A DNA stretch of 64,000 bases, from positions 186,001 to 250,000 of the forward strand of contig MU119216.1 of NCBI GenBank assembly GCA_014904845.1. Reading direction: 5' to 3'. Below, in pieces: positions 1-12,591 of the stretch. The notes beneath the pieces were generated by a model that was not told the DNA's origin, did no database searches, and saw only the letters and a list, made by a program, of their open reading frames with translations. This stretch comes from Acephala macrosclerotiorum (taxonomy: Eukaryota > Ascomycota > Leotiomycetes > Helotiales > Mollisiaceae). Every line of letters begins with the position of its first letter. The first letter of the stretch is position 1. The translations under genes were made by a program, and so were the position numbers.

Positions 1-592
1 TAAATAAATTTTAATCCAATTCTTTAATTTTATAAAATTTTATTAATAATATAGCGAGTTATTAAGTTATAAAAAGTGTAACTTTTGGTGTAAAATGGGG
101 GGGTGGGCCGTGTTTGGTGGCCCCAGCTCTTACCAATAGAGGACCCTTTCACTTACCGCCGAATGAAGAATAATTTTTTTTCTTGGCCTCCAATTTCTCA
201 ATTACATAACAATTCTGACAGCAACTTGCAGCTTGGAAGAAAGTGCAGAAACACAGAGCTACGAGCTAAAGTACCCAACAAGTTAGTTATCGAAAGAACA
301 GTTGCTGCAGCCATTGAAATATGGCGAATGAGCCTGGATTATCAAGATCTATCACAGAGCACAAAACATAATGGTGAAAGGGTATCACAGCAAGTACTGC
401 AGCGTAATATGTTTTAACGATTTGTACACAGTACTCATTCCAATTACCTGTTTTTGAGACAGAAAGATATATAACACGAATTGGCAAATGCCTGTTTTCC
501 AACCCCTCCTTTCCTTCCTCTCCCCCTCGCCCCTTTACTTCCTCACAACTCGTAGTCCTAAGCAATTATCCCACGATGGAGGGATGATATGC
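1..592. other. Gene-free edge, AT-rich at the start
   Basis: The first 80 or so bases are very AT-rich (runs of T and A around a TTTTATAAAATTTTATT core), unlike the rest of the window; this may be the edge of an AT-rich or RIP-affected stretch that lies mostly outside. From about 100 to 592 composition is normal and I see no convincing gene; short open frames here lack domains. The last part is the 3' flank of the polygalacturonase gene that ends at 593. Confidence 0.5.
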
Positions 593-1957
593 TTAGCAAG
601 AAGCACCAGAAGGAACATTCTTACAGGCACTGCTAGTCTTTCCACCAGTGACGGAGTTACCAGTCCAAGTCCATCCAGAGCAAGATCCCTTTCCGCAAAG
701 GATGTACACATTGGTACCGGAGCTAGAAACGGTACCCTTAACATCAGAAACAGTGAGGTCAGTGATGGGGACACCAGTGGTTGGGGTGCCAGTGGGAGAA
801 CCGTTCTCGTAATCTTGCTCAATGACGATACCGTACTTGGTGATGCCGGAGAGAGTGATGTCCTTGTATGTGACGCCTGAGACGGAACCGGTGGCGCCGT
901 AGACGGTCTTGATGCGAACGCCGTTTTGGGAGTTCTTGACGGTGGAGGAGAGAATGTTGACGGTCTTGACGGTGTTGTCAGAACGGCCGCCGACGGATCC
1001 TATCGTTCTCGTTAGCCTTGACTCATCCGAAACAGGGGAAGGGGAGGAATGGACTTACCAATAGAAAGACCATGACCACCGGAGCAAGTTCCACCAGTGA
1101 AAGTAATGCTAGTACCAGAGTTGATAGCAAGACAATCATCCTGGTTCTGAATATTCGCACCAGTGATAGTAACACCGGTAGAAGATCCAATATCAAAAGC
1201 ATCAGTGTTGTGTCCAAGTGAATCAGTATCACCAGCAGAGTTATCCATTTTGATGTTGGTGACAGCCAAAGTAGTAGCGTCGTTGATGGACATGAGTTGA
1301 ACAGGGGAGTTCTTGAAGTTCAGGCCGGTGACTAAAACGAATTAATGCCATGTTTTTAAAAAAGAACGAGGTGAGAGGCATGAAACTACTTGGGAGCTCT
1401 CGAGAAGCATGAATAAGGAGGTGGAGGTAAGGGATTGGATTGCATACTGGAGGATGAGGTGAGGGAGTGAGCATAGAAGAACTTGGGCTTGGTCTTGCCG
1501 CCATTGGTTCCCTCTCCGTCCCACCATCTGGCTCCGCCACCATCAATGACATTGCCGCTAGCGCCAGTGACAGTGATATCTGTCCCGGAGACAGAGATGA
1601 GAGGGCCGGACCACTCCTCATAGCCGAATGAGGTAGTTCCCTCGAAGATGACCTGAGAGCGTTAGGACTTTGAAGAAGGGAGAATGGAAGATGATATAGA
1701 CATACCTTAGTACCCGTAGTCAATCCCGTCAAGTCAAGCGTAGTTCCAGAAGGAACAGTGATGCCTGAAAGCACAATAGTAGCACACGAAGCCTTGCTCT
1801 TGCTAACTGCAGCTGCACCACTCGAACCAGAGAAAGTGCAAGAAGCTCTCTTCGCAAGATCAGGCGCAGCAGTAGGAGCCGGCATGGCCGCCGGAGCAGC
1901 AGAAACGAAAGTCGCAGCCGTAGCCAAAAGGCCAAGGACGGCCGAAATATGAACCAT
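593..1957 (-). CDS. Secreted endopolygalacturonase (GH28)
   Basis: Pectin-degrading enzyme that hydrolyses alpha-1,4 bonds of homogalacturonan outside the cell. Exons on the minus strand are 1957-1706, 1652-1448, 1331-1059 and 999-593, giving 378 residues, the usual size of fungal endo-PGs. An N-terminal signal peptide (hydrophobic to about residue 20) is followed by a short propeptide ending in KR, then the mature start ASCTFSG. GH28 active-site motifs are all present in order: [26 protein letters not shown] and RIKT, and the parallel beta-helix repeat style is clear. All three introns are 53-116 bp with GT..AG ends; the third splits the HGLSIG/SVGG motif. The C-terminus ends in a Cys (PSGASC). 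No close neighbour works with it. Endo mode is inferred from the overall resemblance to Botrytis-type endo-PGs rather than exo-PGs. Such genes are usually pectin-induced and carbon-repressed; I did not see a decisive site. Confidence 0.96.
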
Positions 1958-3585
1958 CTTGAACGGTTATCCGGGGTTAAAAATATAATACTAAGAATAG
2001 AAACGAATGTATATTGCTTGAAGAAGCCTGTAGAACGAATGTGGAGGTGAATGAATGTAGGGAAGATGATGATCTTGGGCCATTTGGAAAGACGATGGAC
2101 AAACCTTTCTTATAGGCCTTGGGAATTCTTGGACAAAGTCTTGAACATGTTGAACTCCACAATTGACGGCGCCACTAGGGCATGGGTAGCTTCATACGAC
2201 CTTCCATCCACCAACGTCTCCTCGTTGTCCTTCAATCTGCACAGAATAAAGAGCCAAGGCATCCGCCCAGAGGGTCGCCAAGCAAAGTAGATGAACTCCT
2301 CCTCCATTCTTGCTATCAGATCGTTGACGGAAGTTCGGAAAGAGTGGCGTGTGAGAGGGGCGTATCTAAGGAATTTGCCTTCAAGCACACACAAGATGGG
2401 CTATCAGCCTCGAAAAGTGGACCTCCAGGCAGGAAATCCGAGTTCAAAGAACACGTTCTAGAATTTTTTGCGAATCAGATAAAGTGCATCCACGCCACGC
2501 CTTATCCCAAAGCAGTCGTGCTAACCCCGCTGCTCATTAGATCGGGCAGGCCTGCTTCCTGTCTGCAAGATGAACGGTGGATCTTTTCGGACCTCATCTC
2601 CATTTGGACACACACAACTCATAAAGCTAAACGCGTAACCAAATAACCAACAAATCTCAATCCAAGAAACTCGAACCCTTTTCTCCACCAAGGCACTCGC
2701 CTTGGAATCTGTACAAAGTACGTCGTACTTCGTACTCTGTTAGTTCTTCGGTACAACTAGCATGCCCGGATCCTTAACCGTAATCGTACCTGCACCGTAT
2801 CCTGAAGATTGAAGGAAAGTAGCGGATCCCTAGCGTTTCAAGCCGGAAATCATAAGGAGATCTTATGAAACAAACGTGCAAAAAATCACGCTAGAACATC
2901 GAATAATTCTTCCGCCAATCAAGAGATGTCTCTTTGTCAAAATTCTAAGTTTGTTGATCCCATCGTGGAACTGTCCAAGATCTGGGGAAGCTTGGATTTA
3001 GGTTTGGAAGAGCTTATCTTGGCTTGAAGCGCTGTTACCAAGACTCTAAACGGCAACCGTCGCGGGGTAGTAATTTATTTGCCAGAGACTTCTTAAGTCT
3101 CCTCGTCAGGAGCAGGATCCGACGAAGTCGTCGCCAAATCCAGAAATCGGAAAAGTTCAGAAAAATCCGAAGCTATACGAGATCACCCGGAGGACAGCCA
3201 AGACGGAGAAACAGAAACATCTCTCTCTTTCCACTTTCTCATCAGCTTTGGATAAAGTGAGGATCTTAATTCATCACAAAAGTGACATTCCAACTCAATG
3301 TTCCAGGCCTCTCATCTCACAATAGAAACTACGGATCGATCCGCAATCACAATTTTGTCTCTCGGCGTCCATGCGGTGTGATGAGAGACGTGCGATGACC
3401 GAGGGAAGTGGATCCCGATTGACCGATAGATCTTCGGGAATTTTGGATTCGCAAAATTCATCTGGTATCGTACAAGCTCGATCTAACGAACTTACAAAGT
3501 CATGCTTCTTTTTCAAGTCTCCTGCCCCTTTTCGAAGACGCCCACGTGGAATGTCCACATCGTGAAATGAATGAGACGCCTCACC
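1958..3585. other. Intergenic region without a recognised gene
   Basis: This is the promoter side of the polygalacturonase and the 3' flank of the TMEM135-like gene. A 65-codon open frame on the minus strand (2307 to 2110, starting MEEEFIYF) has protein-like composition but matches nothing I recognise and has no visible partner exon; I would not call it a gene without transcripts. The rest shows only short random frames. Confidence 0.4.
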
Positions 3586-5711
3586 TCATTGCGCCAAAAC
3601 TCTATGCAACAGCTTTCCGAGAACGCCGCGGACTCTTCCTGGTCGTTCGCTAACACAGGTGAAGACAACAGCTACACTCATCGCAAAAGCAAGTGTCTCT
3701 CGCCACTGATGCTCTGGCAAGTATCTTCTTGGAAAGAGGGTAGCGATTGCCCTCGGGCCAACAAAGAGGCCGAGTTCTTTCCTTCGACTTGCGTTTTCGA
3801 TTAGGACACTCCATCCGCAAAGAGCACAGCCAGCTCCAACACATGTGCCCGAGTCGATCTTCCGCCGAGAAGCGACATCAGTGCCAATGATCTTTGGTCC
3901 AAGACGAGTCCGTCCAAGGCAGACTCCGTAGTAGAACAAGGCGATGAATGTCCCTAGAAAAGCGGATGATTTTGCGGAGGACAGCAAGGCAATCTTGAAG
4001 CGTTTTGTGGACGGGTTTCTTGCTGTAAGGAGAAGGTTCAATGGCAGATAGGTTGAGATGGCCCAGACAAAAGACCTCTGGAATCTTGACAGCGCGTGGT
4101 ACTCGCAGTTCTTGCCAGTGCCCATATGCACCATTTCGCAGGGATATGGGATACTTTTGACCGGATCACCATATTCCAAAGGCCAGTTGTACTCTTTGCA
4201 CATATCTTGAAGGACATGCGCTTGACCTGTCTCGACTCCATACTTGATTTCGCCATATCGTGTCTTTCGAAGGGCTTCCAGAAGACGCCGGTCGACGGCA
4301 GCTGCAGATTGAATCCATTTGTTGTATGCTCGAGGAAGGCGGTCCGGCGAGTATATCCAAGCCCACATAATGAGTGCACATGAGCTTGCGAACATAGCGG
4401 GATCAGCTAGCGTGCCTATAAGTCCATCAACCTTCAAGGCATTAGTAAGATTTTCATGAGAGGAAGGTCGAGGGTTGGCTGTACCCGATTCCATGTTTGA
4501 GTAGCTATCCTGCGGTCTTTACGTTGTGACCACAGTTCTCCAACAATCACGTCGAGCGCTCGCATTACAGCAAAGAGACTTAGATCCAACGTTCGACCAG
4601 CGAAGTGTGTAGGTCTGAGCACTCGTCCTTCTGAAGTCTCATAATATACATTTTCCACGTATGCGTCGCTTTTCTTCGATTGAAGGAGTTTTAAGCTGAA
4701 CCAAGCGGCTATGAATGTTGACATCCATTTCGCTAATCTGTTGAAGTTAGCAGGGGACGAAGAAAGACAATCAATTGCAATCGGGGTAGTCCGAATGCGT
4801 AGCGAGCACACATCGGAGGTCCGAAGAAGGAAGTCTCGGCTCTCAGCGTCCTTTTCCGACTCGGGCATTTGAATCCAAATTGACCAGCTGGTAGTCTTTG
4901 CATTGAACGCCGAGTCAAAGTTTCAGCTGCAGCAGTGTGCTCGATTGGCATTGAACTTCAAAAAGATGACAATGTACCTTCAGGCATATGGCATTGTGTG
5001 ATCAAGAAAGCATCCGGTTCGCTAGGGGGAATGGCCGGATTTTCAAATGAAACTTTTAATGACTGGAGCACTGCACAATGCGAGAATCCCTACGATCTTC
5101 CTCGAAATAGTTGTGAGAAGCTCTTAGAGGCATCTTTGCTAGAGCTAAGCATATGAAAATATCAGGCTTACCTGACTTGTGCAATCCGAGAGAGGCTCTT
5201 TAAAAGCAGTGCAGCGAGCTGACGTGCAGGTATCTACCCAACGTTAGCTCAGACCTACCGGAAGGGCTAATGGAACTATCCGACCTCGAGGAAAGTTGAG
5301 CCTCCGACTAACGCAGCACCTGTTTATCAAAATTTGCAAGTTAGTTTGCTGATTTTTGTACTTCGGATAGATGTAGGCCTGTATCGCTCCAGTGCAAAAG
5401 GTCCGAGGACAGCACAAAAGATGAAGCAAGTCTCCAAGAACGTGACACTTACAGAAGGTTGGAAATCTTTGAGGCTCAAGCCCACCCTTGAGAATCTTGG
5501 CTAGGGAGATCAATACATGATCTTCAGACTTCCCGGGTAAATTCCTGCTTCTCCTTCCAATGTACAGCAAGGCCAACGTCATGATCCTCGGAAAAGTTGA
5601 TGAAGCATACCCCAGCACGTAGGCCCGAAGGATAGGCCGAAGAATCGGAGGGACCCCATGCTCACACAACCTGTTCCGAGGGACTCGGGCAGAAAGCTGC
5701 TGCATGGTCAT
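3586..5711 (-). CDS. TMEM135/PMP24-like membrane protein
   Basis: Multi-pass membrane protein of the fungal TMEM135-like family (peroxisome and lipid-droplet associated in animals; role in fungi poorly defined). Exons 5711-5453, 5319-5285, 5218-5172, 4737-4485 and 4431-3586 join into 479 in-frame residues. Family hallmarks are visible: the N-terminal ILRAYVLGYASS segment (TMEM135 Cys-rich N domain), LVGGSTFLE, LAKWMSTFIAAW, FAGRTLDLSLFAVMRALDV, then the highly conserved block around SCALIMWAWIYSPDRLPRAY and the CEYHALSRF motif, followed by C-terminal hydrophobic segments. The 66-bp second intron has a perfect CTAAC branch point but a weak donor (GTCGGA), and the third intron is long (434 bp). 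Start 5711 is the first ATG of the open frame; relatives often have a longer N-terminus, so a missing 5' exon is possible. Fairly sure of family, less of the exact ends. Confidence 0.8.
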
Positions 5712-7159
5712 GGATCGACGTGATACCGTACCAGAAAACTACCACAACGATCAGCGAAGCTGCAGCTATAAGGAAGTACGGTACCAGGGATGATCCTCCA
5801 AGAGAATAAATAGGAAGGTAAGGTCGAATCCGGGCTAACTCGGCATGAAACGCGTCGACTTACCTTTGGCTATCGACCGAGGTGTTAAAGAGATGCCAGA
5901 ACGGGCAGCTACCCCGGGATTTGTGTCACGCGAAATCTGGAGAAGTTAGATTGCCGTCGATTGGGGCAATCAGAGTCGAGCCGAAGAGATCAACTCAATT
6001 GAGATGTGCTGGGAGAAGTTTCTATGACGGAGGCATCTGGTGGAAGATGTTGATCTCCAACAGGGGTTCTGTACGAGCGTTGTGACCGTTGAAGGGCCGT
6101 TGGTGATGGCGCAGTCGAATCCAATTTCCCCTTCTTCATGCGTTGACGATGAAAAGGAGTGTATGTGAAGAGGAATTCGGATCAATTGACGCTTGTAGGA
6201 GGAAGTTGCGCTGACGAGCACAGTAGGATGCGCGCTGGAGAAGGACAGACGAAGGCAGCCGAGGCACGGGGAAGATGTATAAAATTGTGCAGTGACTGAC
6301 TTGTTGTGCTTGCTGTACCTGCCTCCACGACCAGGGTCGAAAATGAGGAGAAAAAAAGTATGCATGAAACAGAACACAGACCATGAGGAAAATAAAAGCG
6401 CGTCTGCCACGGCCACGGCCACAACTGGAAAAAGTGACTCGCATCACGAGTTGCTCCTCCCCTCGCCGGCCTGTCGTGCCTTCCCCCAAGCGGACTAGAG
6501 GCTGCGTCTCCAGTTGTGAGTCGTGCGTGCTCTGCTATGCGTCTGGTCCATCTCCCGTTGGCGCAGAGCCTGAAAGCCAAGGTCTGGACGCTCTGGTGAG
6601 CTGCCCTCTGACATGTGAAATCTCAGAGCTGCGGCCACCTATAACCACAGATAGCCATACGAACTGAGCATGCAACTCGAAAATAACTGGAGATCCGGCG
6701 AAGTGCAAATCGAGAACATCTAGATTGTTTTTGTTGGGACAACTACAGCACGAGGAAACTCGAGAGACAAATCGGCCCCTCTTCTGCGATCAGCTGTTTC
6801 CCCCCACGATACTATACGATACGAGGCGATAGCCGTGATCTTGCACCGACCGCACTTACTTCGACTCCACTCGTCAAAACTCGAGCTCGAAGAGCTTCCA
6901 ACCTTGCTTGCGACCTTCTGCACCGCCCGTGCGAGCTGCCTCCAACGGGCCCAGAGAGCTATCTGCTGCGTTGAGTTGGGTGCTGCGTCGCACAAACTTT
7001 TCTGGTCAAACTGTCAGCGAAGTCACATCAGAGAGCTGGGCTGGGCTTATAAGGATGAGATCCAGGGTTGCACTTGTTCATTGGAGAATCTGACCAGAAC
7101 AACATTCACTCGTTACCGGATTCCTCGACCTGTTCTACAAGCCACCCTCTACGGCACTC
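5712..7159. other. Intergenic region upstream of two divergent genes
   Basis: About 1.4 kb between the TMEM135-like gene (leftward) and the bHLH gene (rightward), so it should hold both promoters. Open frames on the minus strand at 5970-6580 overlap in several frames and have no recognisable domain. I see no RNA gene or repeat. Confidence 0.4.
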
Positions 7160-7183
7160 ATGCTCGCGATTCAGCGTCCCAGC

Positions 7184-8577
7184 ATGGGTTCGTCGAAACC
7201 ACCGAACCTTGAAATGCCCTTTGGCTGTTGGTCTACTGTTCCATCTTTGCTGAGGAATGTGCTGACTCAAATACAGATTCATTCGACACCTCCACCTCAA
7301 ATTACCCATTCCCCTCTCCTACTGCTCCTGCTCCAGGTCCTTCTCTCCTCGACGACAATGAATCCAAATTCCTAGACAGCTTCTTCGATGGTGTGAGCAA
7401 CGATCACTTCAACTATGATTTCTTCAATACTGCCCCCGATGGTTCCGAGCTTGGATTAGGATGGGATGAGCTACCGCCAACATTTATGGGCACCACATCT
7501 TCATTTGGGCAACAGCCTCAGATTGGGAATCATGGGACACCGAATATGAACTTCAATGACATGAACCCACCACTAAACGCTGGTTCATCAATACCACCTT
7601 CAACAACCGCAGATGTCCTTGCAGCGGCAACATTACTACAAAATGGATCAAATGGACGATCACATAGCATGAGTGATGGATCAATGTTCCGACAGAACCC
7701 ACCTATAACGCCTACAACGAGTCAACCAAGAGCAATGTCCATGTCCCAACAAATACCCTCTAGACCACATGGCTTCCAACAGAGATCAACATCAGACGAC
7801 TATATGAGGGACAACTTCTACACCGACATGGTATTTGGGCCCCAATCTGATGTCTCAATGCGAGGGGCTGTTCACCGGAAAGTCGACATTCGATGGGGAT
7901 CAGATGCAGGATTTGCCAGTTCACAAGGATTCGTTCCACCCATCGTTCAAGAAGATGTTGCTGCCGTGGAACGGCAACACATGCAAGCCATAGAAAATGC
8001 ATTCGCCATCATCCCCGCGCAGATACCCAGCAGCGCCGAAACAACACGACCCTCGAGTCCAGCCCGACCACATGACATCAACACCAAATCCCACCAACGA
8101 ACAAAACCAGCAGTGAAGGAAGAAGAGGATGATGATGACCAAGACTCGAGGCCACGGAAACGGAGGAAGAACAAAGTACCCGACGATGCCGATGAAGACG
8201 ACGATTCGCCTATCTCCGCACCCTCGAAACAAAGTGGCAAGAAACGAAAATCAGTCAAGAACGGAACCAGTGTTTCCCCAGCCACAGACCCTGAACCAGG
8301 CCACAAACGACGGAAGTCAACAGGGGCAGCCATCAAGCCGACACGAGAGAACCTAACCGAAGATCAAAAACGAGAGAATCACATTAAAAGTGAACAGAAG
8401 CGGAGAACGCTGATCCGAGAAGGATTTGAGGATCTTGGGGAGTTGGTGCCGGGTCTGAGGGGGGGAGGATTCAGTAAGAGTGCGGTGTTGATCATGTCTG
8501 CCGACTGGCTAGAAGATCTGATACAGGGCAACGAGACGCTGCAGGCTCGGCTGGACCAGATGGAAGGGAGGGTATGA
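7184..8577 (+). CDS. bHLH transcription factor
   Basis: Probable nuclear DNA-binding regulator. A 50-bp intron (7227-7276, TGCTGAC branch point) joins a 43-base first exon to a 1301-base second exon, giving 447 residues that read MGSSKPPNLEMPFG then YSFDTSTSNYPF. An in-frame ATG at 7160 would add eight residues and cannot be excluded. The protein is mostly low-complexity (Asn/Ser/Pro/Gln-rich, activation-domain-like), then acidic/basic stretches (KEEEDDDDQDSRPRKRRKNK, an NLS), and a C-terminal bHLH at about residues 375-430: basic region with KRENHIKSEQKRR, helix 1 FEDLGELVP, loop LRGGGF, helix 2 SKSAVLIMSADWLEDLI. The E in the HxxxE-KRR pattern predicts E-box binding. The helix 2 runs almost to the C-terminus, as in Ino4-like factors, but the target pathway is unknown. 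Confidence 0.9.
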
Positions 8578-9958
8578 CAGCGTGCAGGATGAGTGAGGCC
8601 TGAAAGTTCGTTGATATCGACCCCAACACAACACAACTCGTCAGCTTTGGGTCATGGCGAAAAGGAACAATTGTATGGACTGTACGGAGTACCTCCTGGG
8701 ATATGGGATTGGCTTGGTCTAGCCATGGGCGGGGTTCGGCGGCTTGCTTTTTATGATACACAAGACTTTTTTTCGACGTCTGGATTTGGGGTGGGTCATT
8801 TGCTTTGCAGCTCGGTGAAGCAAGCAAGCAGGCATGGTTTTTATCATCGCTGGAGTTACTCGATGCTTTTAAATACTCAAATGCATATATGTAATACTCG
8901 ATAATCTACCTCACTCTCATTCATCGTTCCTTCTTGAAAGAAAGGCGAGGATCCGTTGGGCGGAAAGGCATCCCTAAGGAAGTGCCGTTAAGTCCACTCC
9001 TTCAATCAAAGCTCCCACAGCATCAGCGAACACCGTCAGCATCCAACAAGCCAGCGCATCAACATCAAACAGTCAAGTAGACCTTCGCCACCAATAAAAT
9101 CGCTCGATATTGACGCGGAACTAGAAGTCGCGATGTTGAAGCGCTTTCTCTGTTCGATATTGATTTAACCATGATCTTCTGTTTGAAAATGACCGTGATG
9201 CGCTCTTCAATGTCCACGCGTTCCACATATTCAATATCGAGCCGCTTCACTTCATGCAATGCTGACGGTGATACTGTATCGATGTTTAGGAGATCATATC
9301 ATCTAAGGTCGATGCACTTTATTTCTCCAATGCTGACGAGGATACTCTCTCTGTCCAATGTTGACGCGCTGTGTTGATTCTGCTGCATTTCCTTTGTTGT
9401 CTCCGCTTTGGCTACGATTCGTTGATGAAGGCCGTCGCCATCGGAATGAGTCTTGTCTATCGATATAAGCCATCGATACAACAATTCATCGACAACAACC
9501 CTGATCGCGAATTCGGCATCGAAGTAGGAGACATGTTTGCTTGCAGCAGCGAGCCCGGTTACGATGGCGGAGATGTTGAGGGAGTGAAGGGTGGGAAGTT
9601 ATTGATGAAGGACAAGCCATTGACACAAGCCGTTGCTATAAGCCCCACGATCAGAAACCTATACGTAGCATCTCATCCTTTATATCGATGAATTCAATAC
9701 ATGTAGCCTATCCCACTCTTACGCATTTCAAGTCCAAGTCATGGTAATAAGGAAACTCGGACCCGCAAAGTATCCCATTGATAGCAAGATCTCTCAAAGC
9801 TAGCTAATTCCATATCTCGCCTTTCTCCAGTTCCGTAACCCATGAATAGCAAATATAAGCCCCTATCCCAGCAAGTCATAACATCATGTAATCATATCCC
9901 ACAAAGCCAAATCCCGCAACCAAATAAACAACTCCTAAGCAACCCGACAAGACAACCC
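8578..9958. other. Intergenic region with short dispersed repeat words
   Basis: Lies between the convergent ends of the bHLH gene and the unknown basic-protein gene. From about 9100 to 9380 the word TCGATATTGA recurs (about 9102 and 9152 forward, about 9228 inverted) together with variants such as AATGTTGACGCG and AATGCTGACG, and around 9460-9630 AAGCCATCGATACAA / AAGCCATTGACACAA recur. A 106-codon frame at 9371-9691 is probably chance. No gene recognised. Confidence 0.4.
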
Positions 9959-11148
9959 TTACGCAACACCAACCCTCTGAAACCTAATAAACTTCCTCGC
10001 AGCCTTCTCCCCCTTCCTAGCCACCTTGCCCCAACCATACTCAAAATTGAAATCGACCTTACTCTCACTTTCCTTCTTCCCCTCCTCTCCCTTATCAAGA
10101 CCAACCCCATCACAAATCATCGCCGCAAAACCCTCAATATCCTCGTCCACACCTGGCTCCTCACCCCCCTGTAACAACGCCTGATACTTCTCCAAATTAA
10201 CATTATGACCCACAGCCAATACTCCCGCCGCAGTTTGATTCTGCTCATCCCATTTGTTGCTTGCGATTTCTGGGACTTGGCAGTGCTCTGCTGCGGAGTT
10301 GGCGGATTCGAAATGGGTGACGAGGGATAGGGCGGAGTTGATTAAGGATTGGGAACGGTCAAATAGGGTGACGAAGCACTCTCCTTCTTGGCTGGGTGTT
10401 TCTTTGGATGGAGGTGGGAGGGGACGAGAGAGTGCGTAGGCGGATTGGTAGGTTGAGAGGAAGGAGGAGGTTTGTTTCACGCTGGGACGGGGTTCAGCAT
10501 GTCGGCTTTTGCATAGGGAAAGAAGGGGATACGAACGAGGAAGCGGTGAGGTTTGTCAGGCGTAGCTTGAGATTGTCCGAGGAGGAATTGATAGAGTCTT
10601 TGAATTTGTCCATGTATTCGGACGCAGCTTTGGCGGCGCGTTTCTTCTTCTTGGATTCGAATTCGACGAGGGCGAGGAATTGTCTGGTGGTTGCAGGTTA
10701 GCTGGGGTTCTTTCCAATTGCATTTGCTTGCACAGCTCGATATATCTCTTCATGAAGGGGAATAGGAGCTTAAGGAACATAAATGGTTGTAGGTTTGATC
10801 ACGTACTGGCTCTCCATGCGTCCCTCATCTTCTTCATACTCATCGTTGCGAGTCATGCGCGCTGGCTCCGACTTTCGGGACTTGACAGCCGTCTTCTTGA
10901 CATACTTTGGAGCGGCGGGCTTGTCTTGAACTAATAGGTGGTCGCTAGAGCCACCAGCGTCTTGGCTTGAGTCTGGTTCCTCGTGCTTAGAAGCAGAGGT
11001 CCTGCGTTGCTTGCTCTTGCCGGTTGGCAACGCGCCTGGCTTTGTCAGTTTGTACGCGAAGAGGAAGTAGAGAAGTGCTGGGAAGTCGTTTCGCGATGAC
11101 GAGGAGACACTTACTCTCGGACTTGCGCTTGCTGGTTGTCTTCACCAT
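9959..11148 (-). CDS. Conserved-looking basic protein of unknown function
   Basis: Four exons (11148-11115, 11035-10807, 10683-10537, 10481-9959) join exactly into 310 residues, so the model is likely right although I do not recognise the protein. Donors are GTAAGT, GTACGT and GTTCGT. The N-terminal third is Lys/Ser/Arg-rich (MVKTTSKRKSES, then KSKQRRTSASK) and likely nuclear; the middle is a predicted amphipathic helix (QFLALVEFESKKKKRAAKAA, then EYMDKFKDSINSSSDNLKLR); the C-terminal part has helical and acidic segments ending in RKFIRFQRVGVA. No catalytic motif, signal peptide or membrane span. Overall style resembles small nuclear structural or chromosome-associated proteins, but that is only an impression. 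An in-frame ATG at 11190 lies upstream; 11148 is preferred because MVKTTSKRK is followed closely by a clean donor. Confidence 0.7.
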
Positions 11149-12591
11149 GGTGCCGCTGGTGATGTCGAGAGAGGAGGTGAAGATTGTCAATAGAGTATAC
11201 GCGTTTCCGGACGACGTCCTTCGCTTAAGTCTGGTTTACTTCGAAGCTAGGCACTTTCCATAAGGCAAGAAGCTCGACAGACAGAATACAAACAGTCATC
11301 AAGTCAAAAACGGAGCTCTATTCTGGGGAATGTCTCCAGCTTCATTCATCAACTATTTATTAGCCTATCAGGGCTGTAGTGTGAGAAGGAGAAGAGGGTG
11401 ATAGGACGAGAAGTGTACTTACCAAATTTGCCAGCTAAGCGCTCCTTCTCGACTGGGCATATCGCAAGTTGTTGCTTGAGGTCAAGTCCTTGACCTCTCA
11501 AAATCCTGAGGCGATGCCACTGAGGCTCATGAGCTAGTTCCTTTACAAGTTAACTGATGGTGCCTCCGCACAAGTAGCAGGCAAGCATTCAATGATGCAC
11601 AAGCACAATTAGAATCAAGACTTGAGAATTGATGAAGGATCTTCATTTGACTACTGCTAGGCATTTTCCCTTTACAAAGCCGCAAATGAAAGAAAACGAC
11701 GACGAAGCCATAACGAGTCTGGCATCATTGATCTGCAGCCCCATCCATCATCCTCTCAAATTAATCTCCCGTCTCGCAACGCTCCCATGTGCATTTTATT
11801 CCCCTTGAAAAAAGTAAAAGAGCAGAAGCAGAATTCCCATTTGACACCAATTTCCGATTCCGAGGTTTGTTTTGCAAATCTGTCTAGTATTCTCTCGATC
11901 TGCCAAGGGCTGACGGTCATAAAATCATTCGTGAAAAAGGAACGCCTGTCTTAATGCGCTGAACGGATTTCCCTTCCTTGCAAATGAGTCAAATCAACGC
12001 GACGCAAATGAAAAGGAAGGTCTGCCGCCCTCCATGTCTGATAAACCCAGTCTGATGTAAAAGCCCAATGAGCCATTTTGAAGAACTGCTCTCGGTGTAT
12101 GTCCAGTCTGGCAACTAAGAGAATAGCTAAAGAGGCCATTTTCTATGACCGTGACCTGGGTACTTGAGAGCGAGATCGTGATAAGCACTGCATAACCTTC
12201 CACTGCTCAAGAGTTTGAGAAGTAGACTGTATATGCGAGTGCCAAGTATGCAACTGTGAAAAGAACCGCAAGAGAATCAACGCAACGAAGAATCGGAGGA
12301 AAGTTACGACATAAAGACCAATGTTCCGAAATGCAGTAGTTCCAAGGGAGAGAAGGGCCAGTCAATGTTCTGCAAGGGAATTTGTTTGTCGATTCAGAGT
12401 CGTTCTCTTTCGGGTACTGTAGTATCAAAGTCTGATCTAGGTCGAAGTCCGAGTTGGAGGTTGAGGTGAAGAAAGTCTTCCATATGTGTAAACCGAAAAG
12501 AAATAAGTGTACAAAACGAGTCATGAGCCGCTGAAGAATTTTTCTAAGGTCTCGTGAAGTCATCAGGCGGTCAGATTGTTGATTGCCAGCT
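11149..12591. other. Intergenic region, no gene seen
   Basis: Promoter side of the unknown basic-protein gene and 3' flank of the PSP1-domain gene. It contains a 9-bp perfect inverted repeat with a 2-base spacer at 11478-11497 (GAGGTCAAG tc CTTGACCTC). Short frames at 11951-12563 have no domain. No tRNA or rRNA is visible. Confidence 0.4.
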
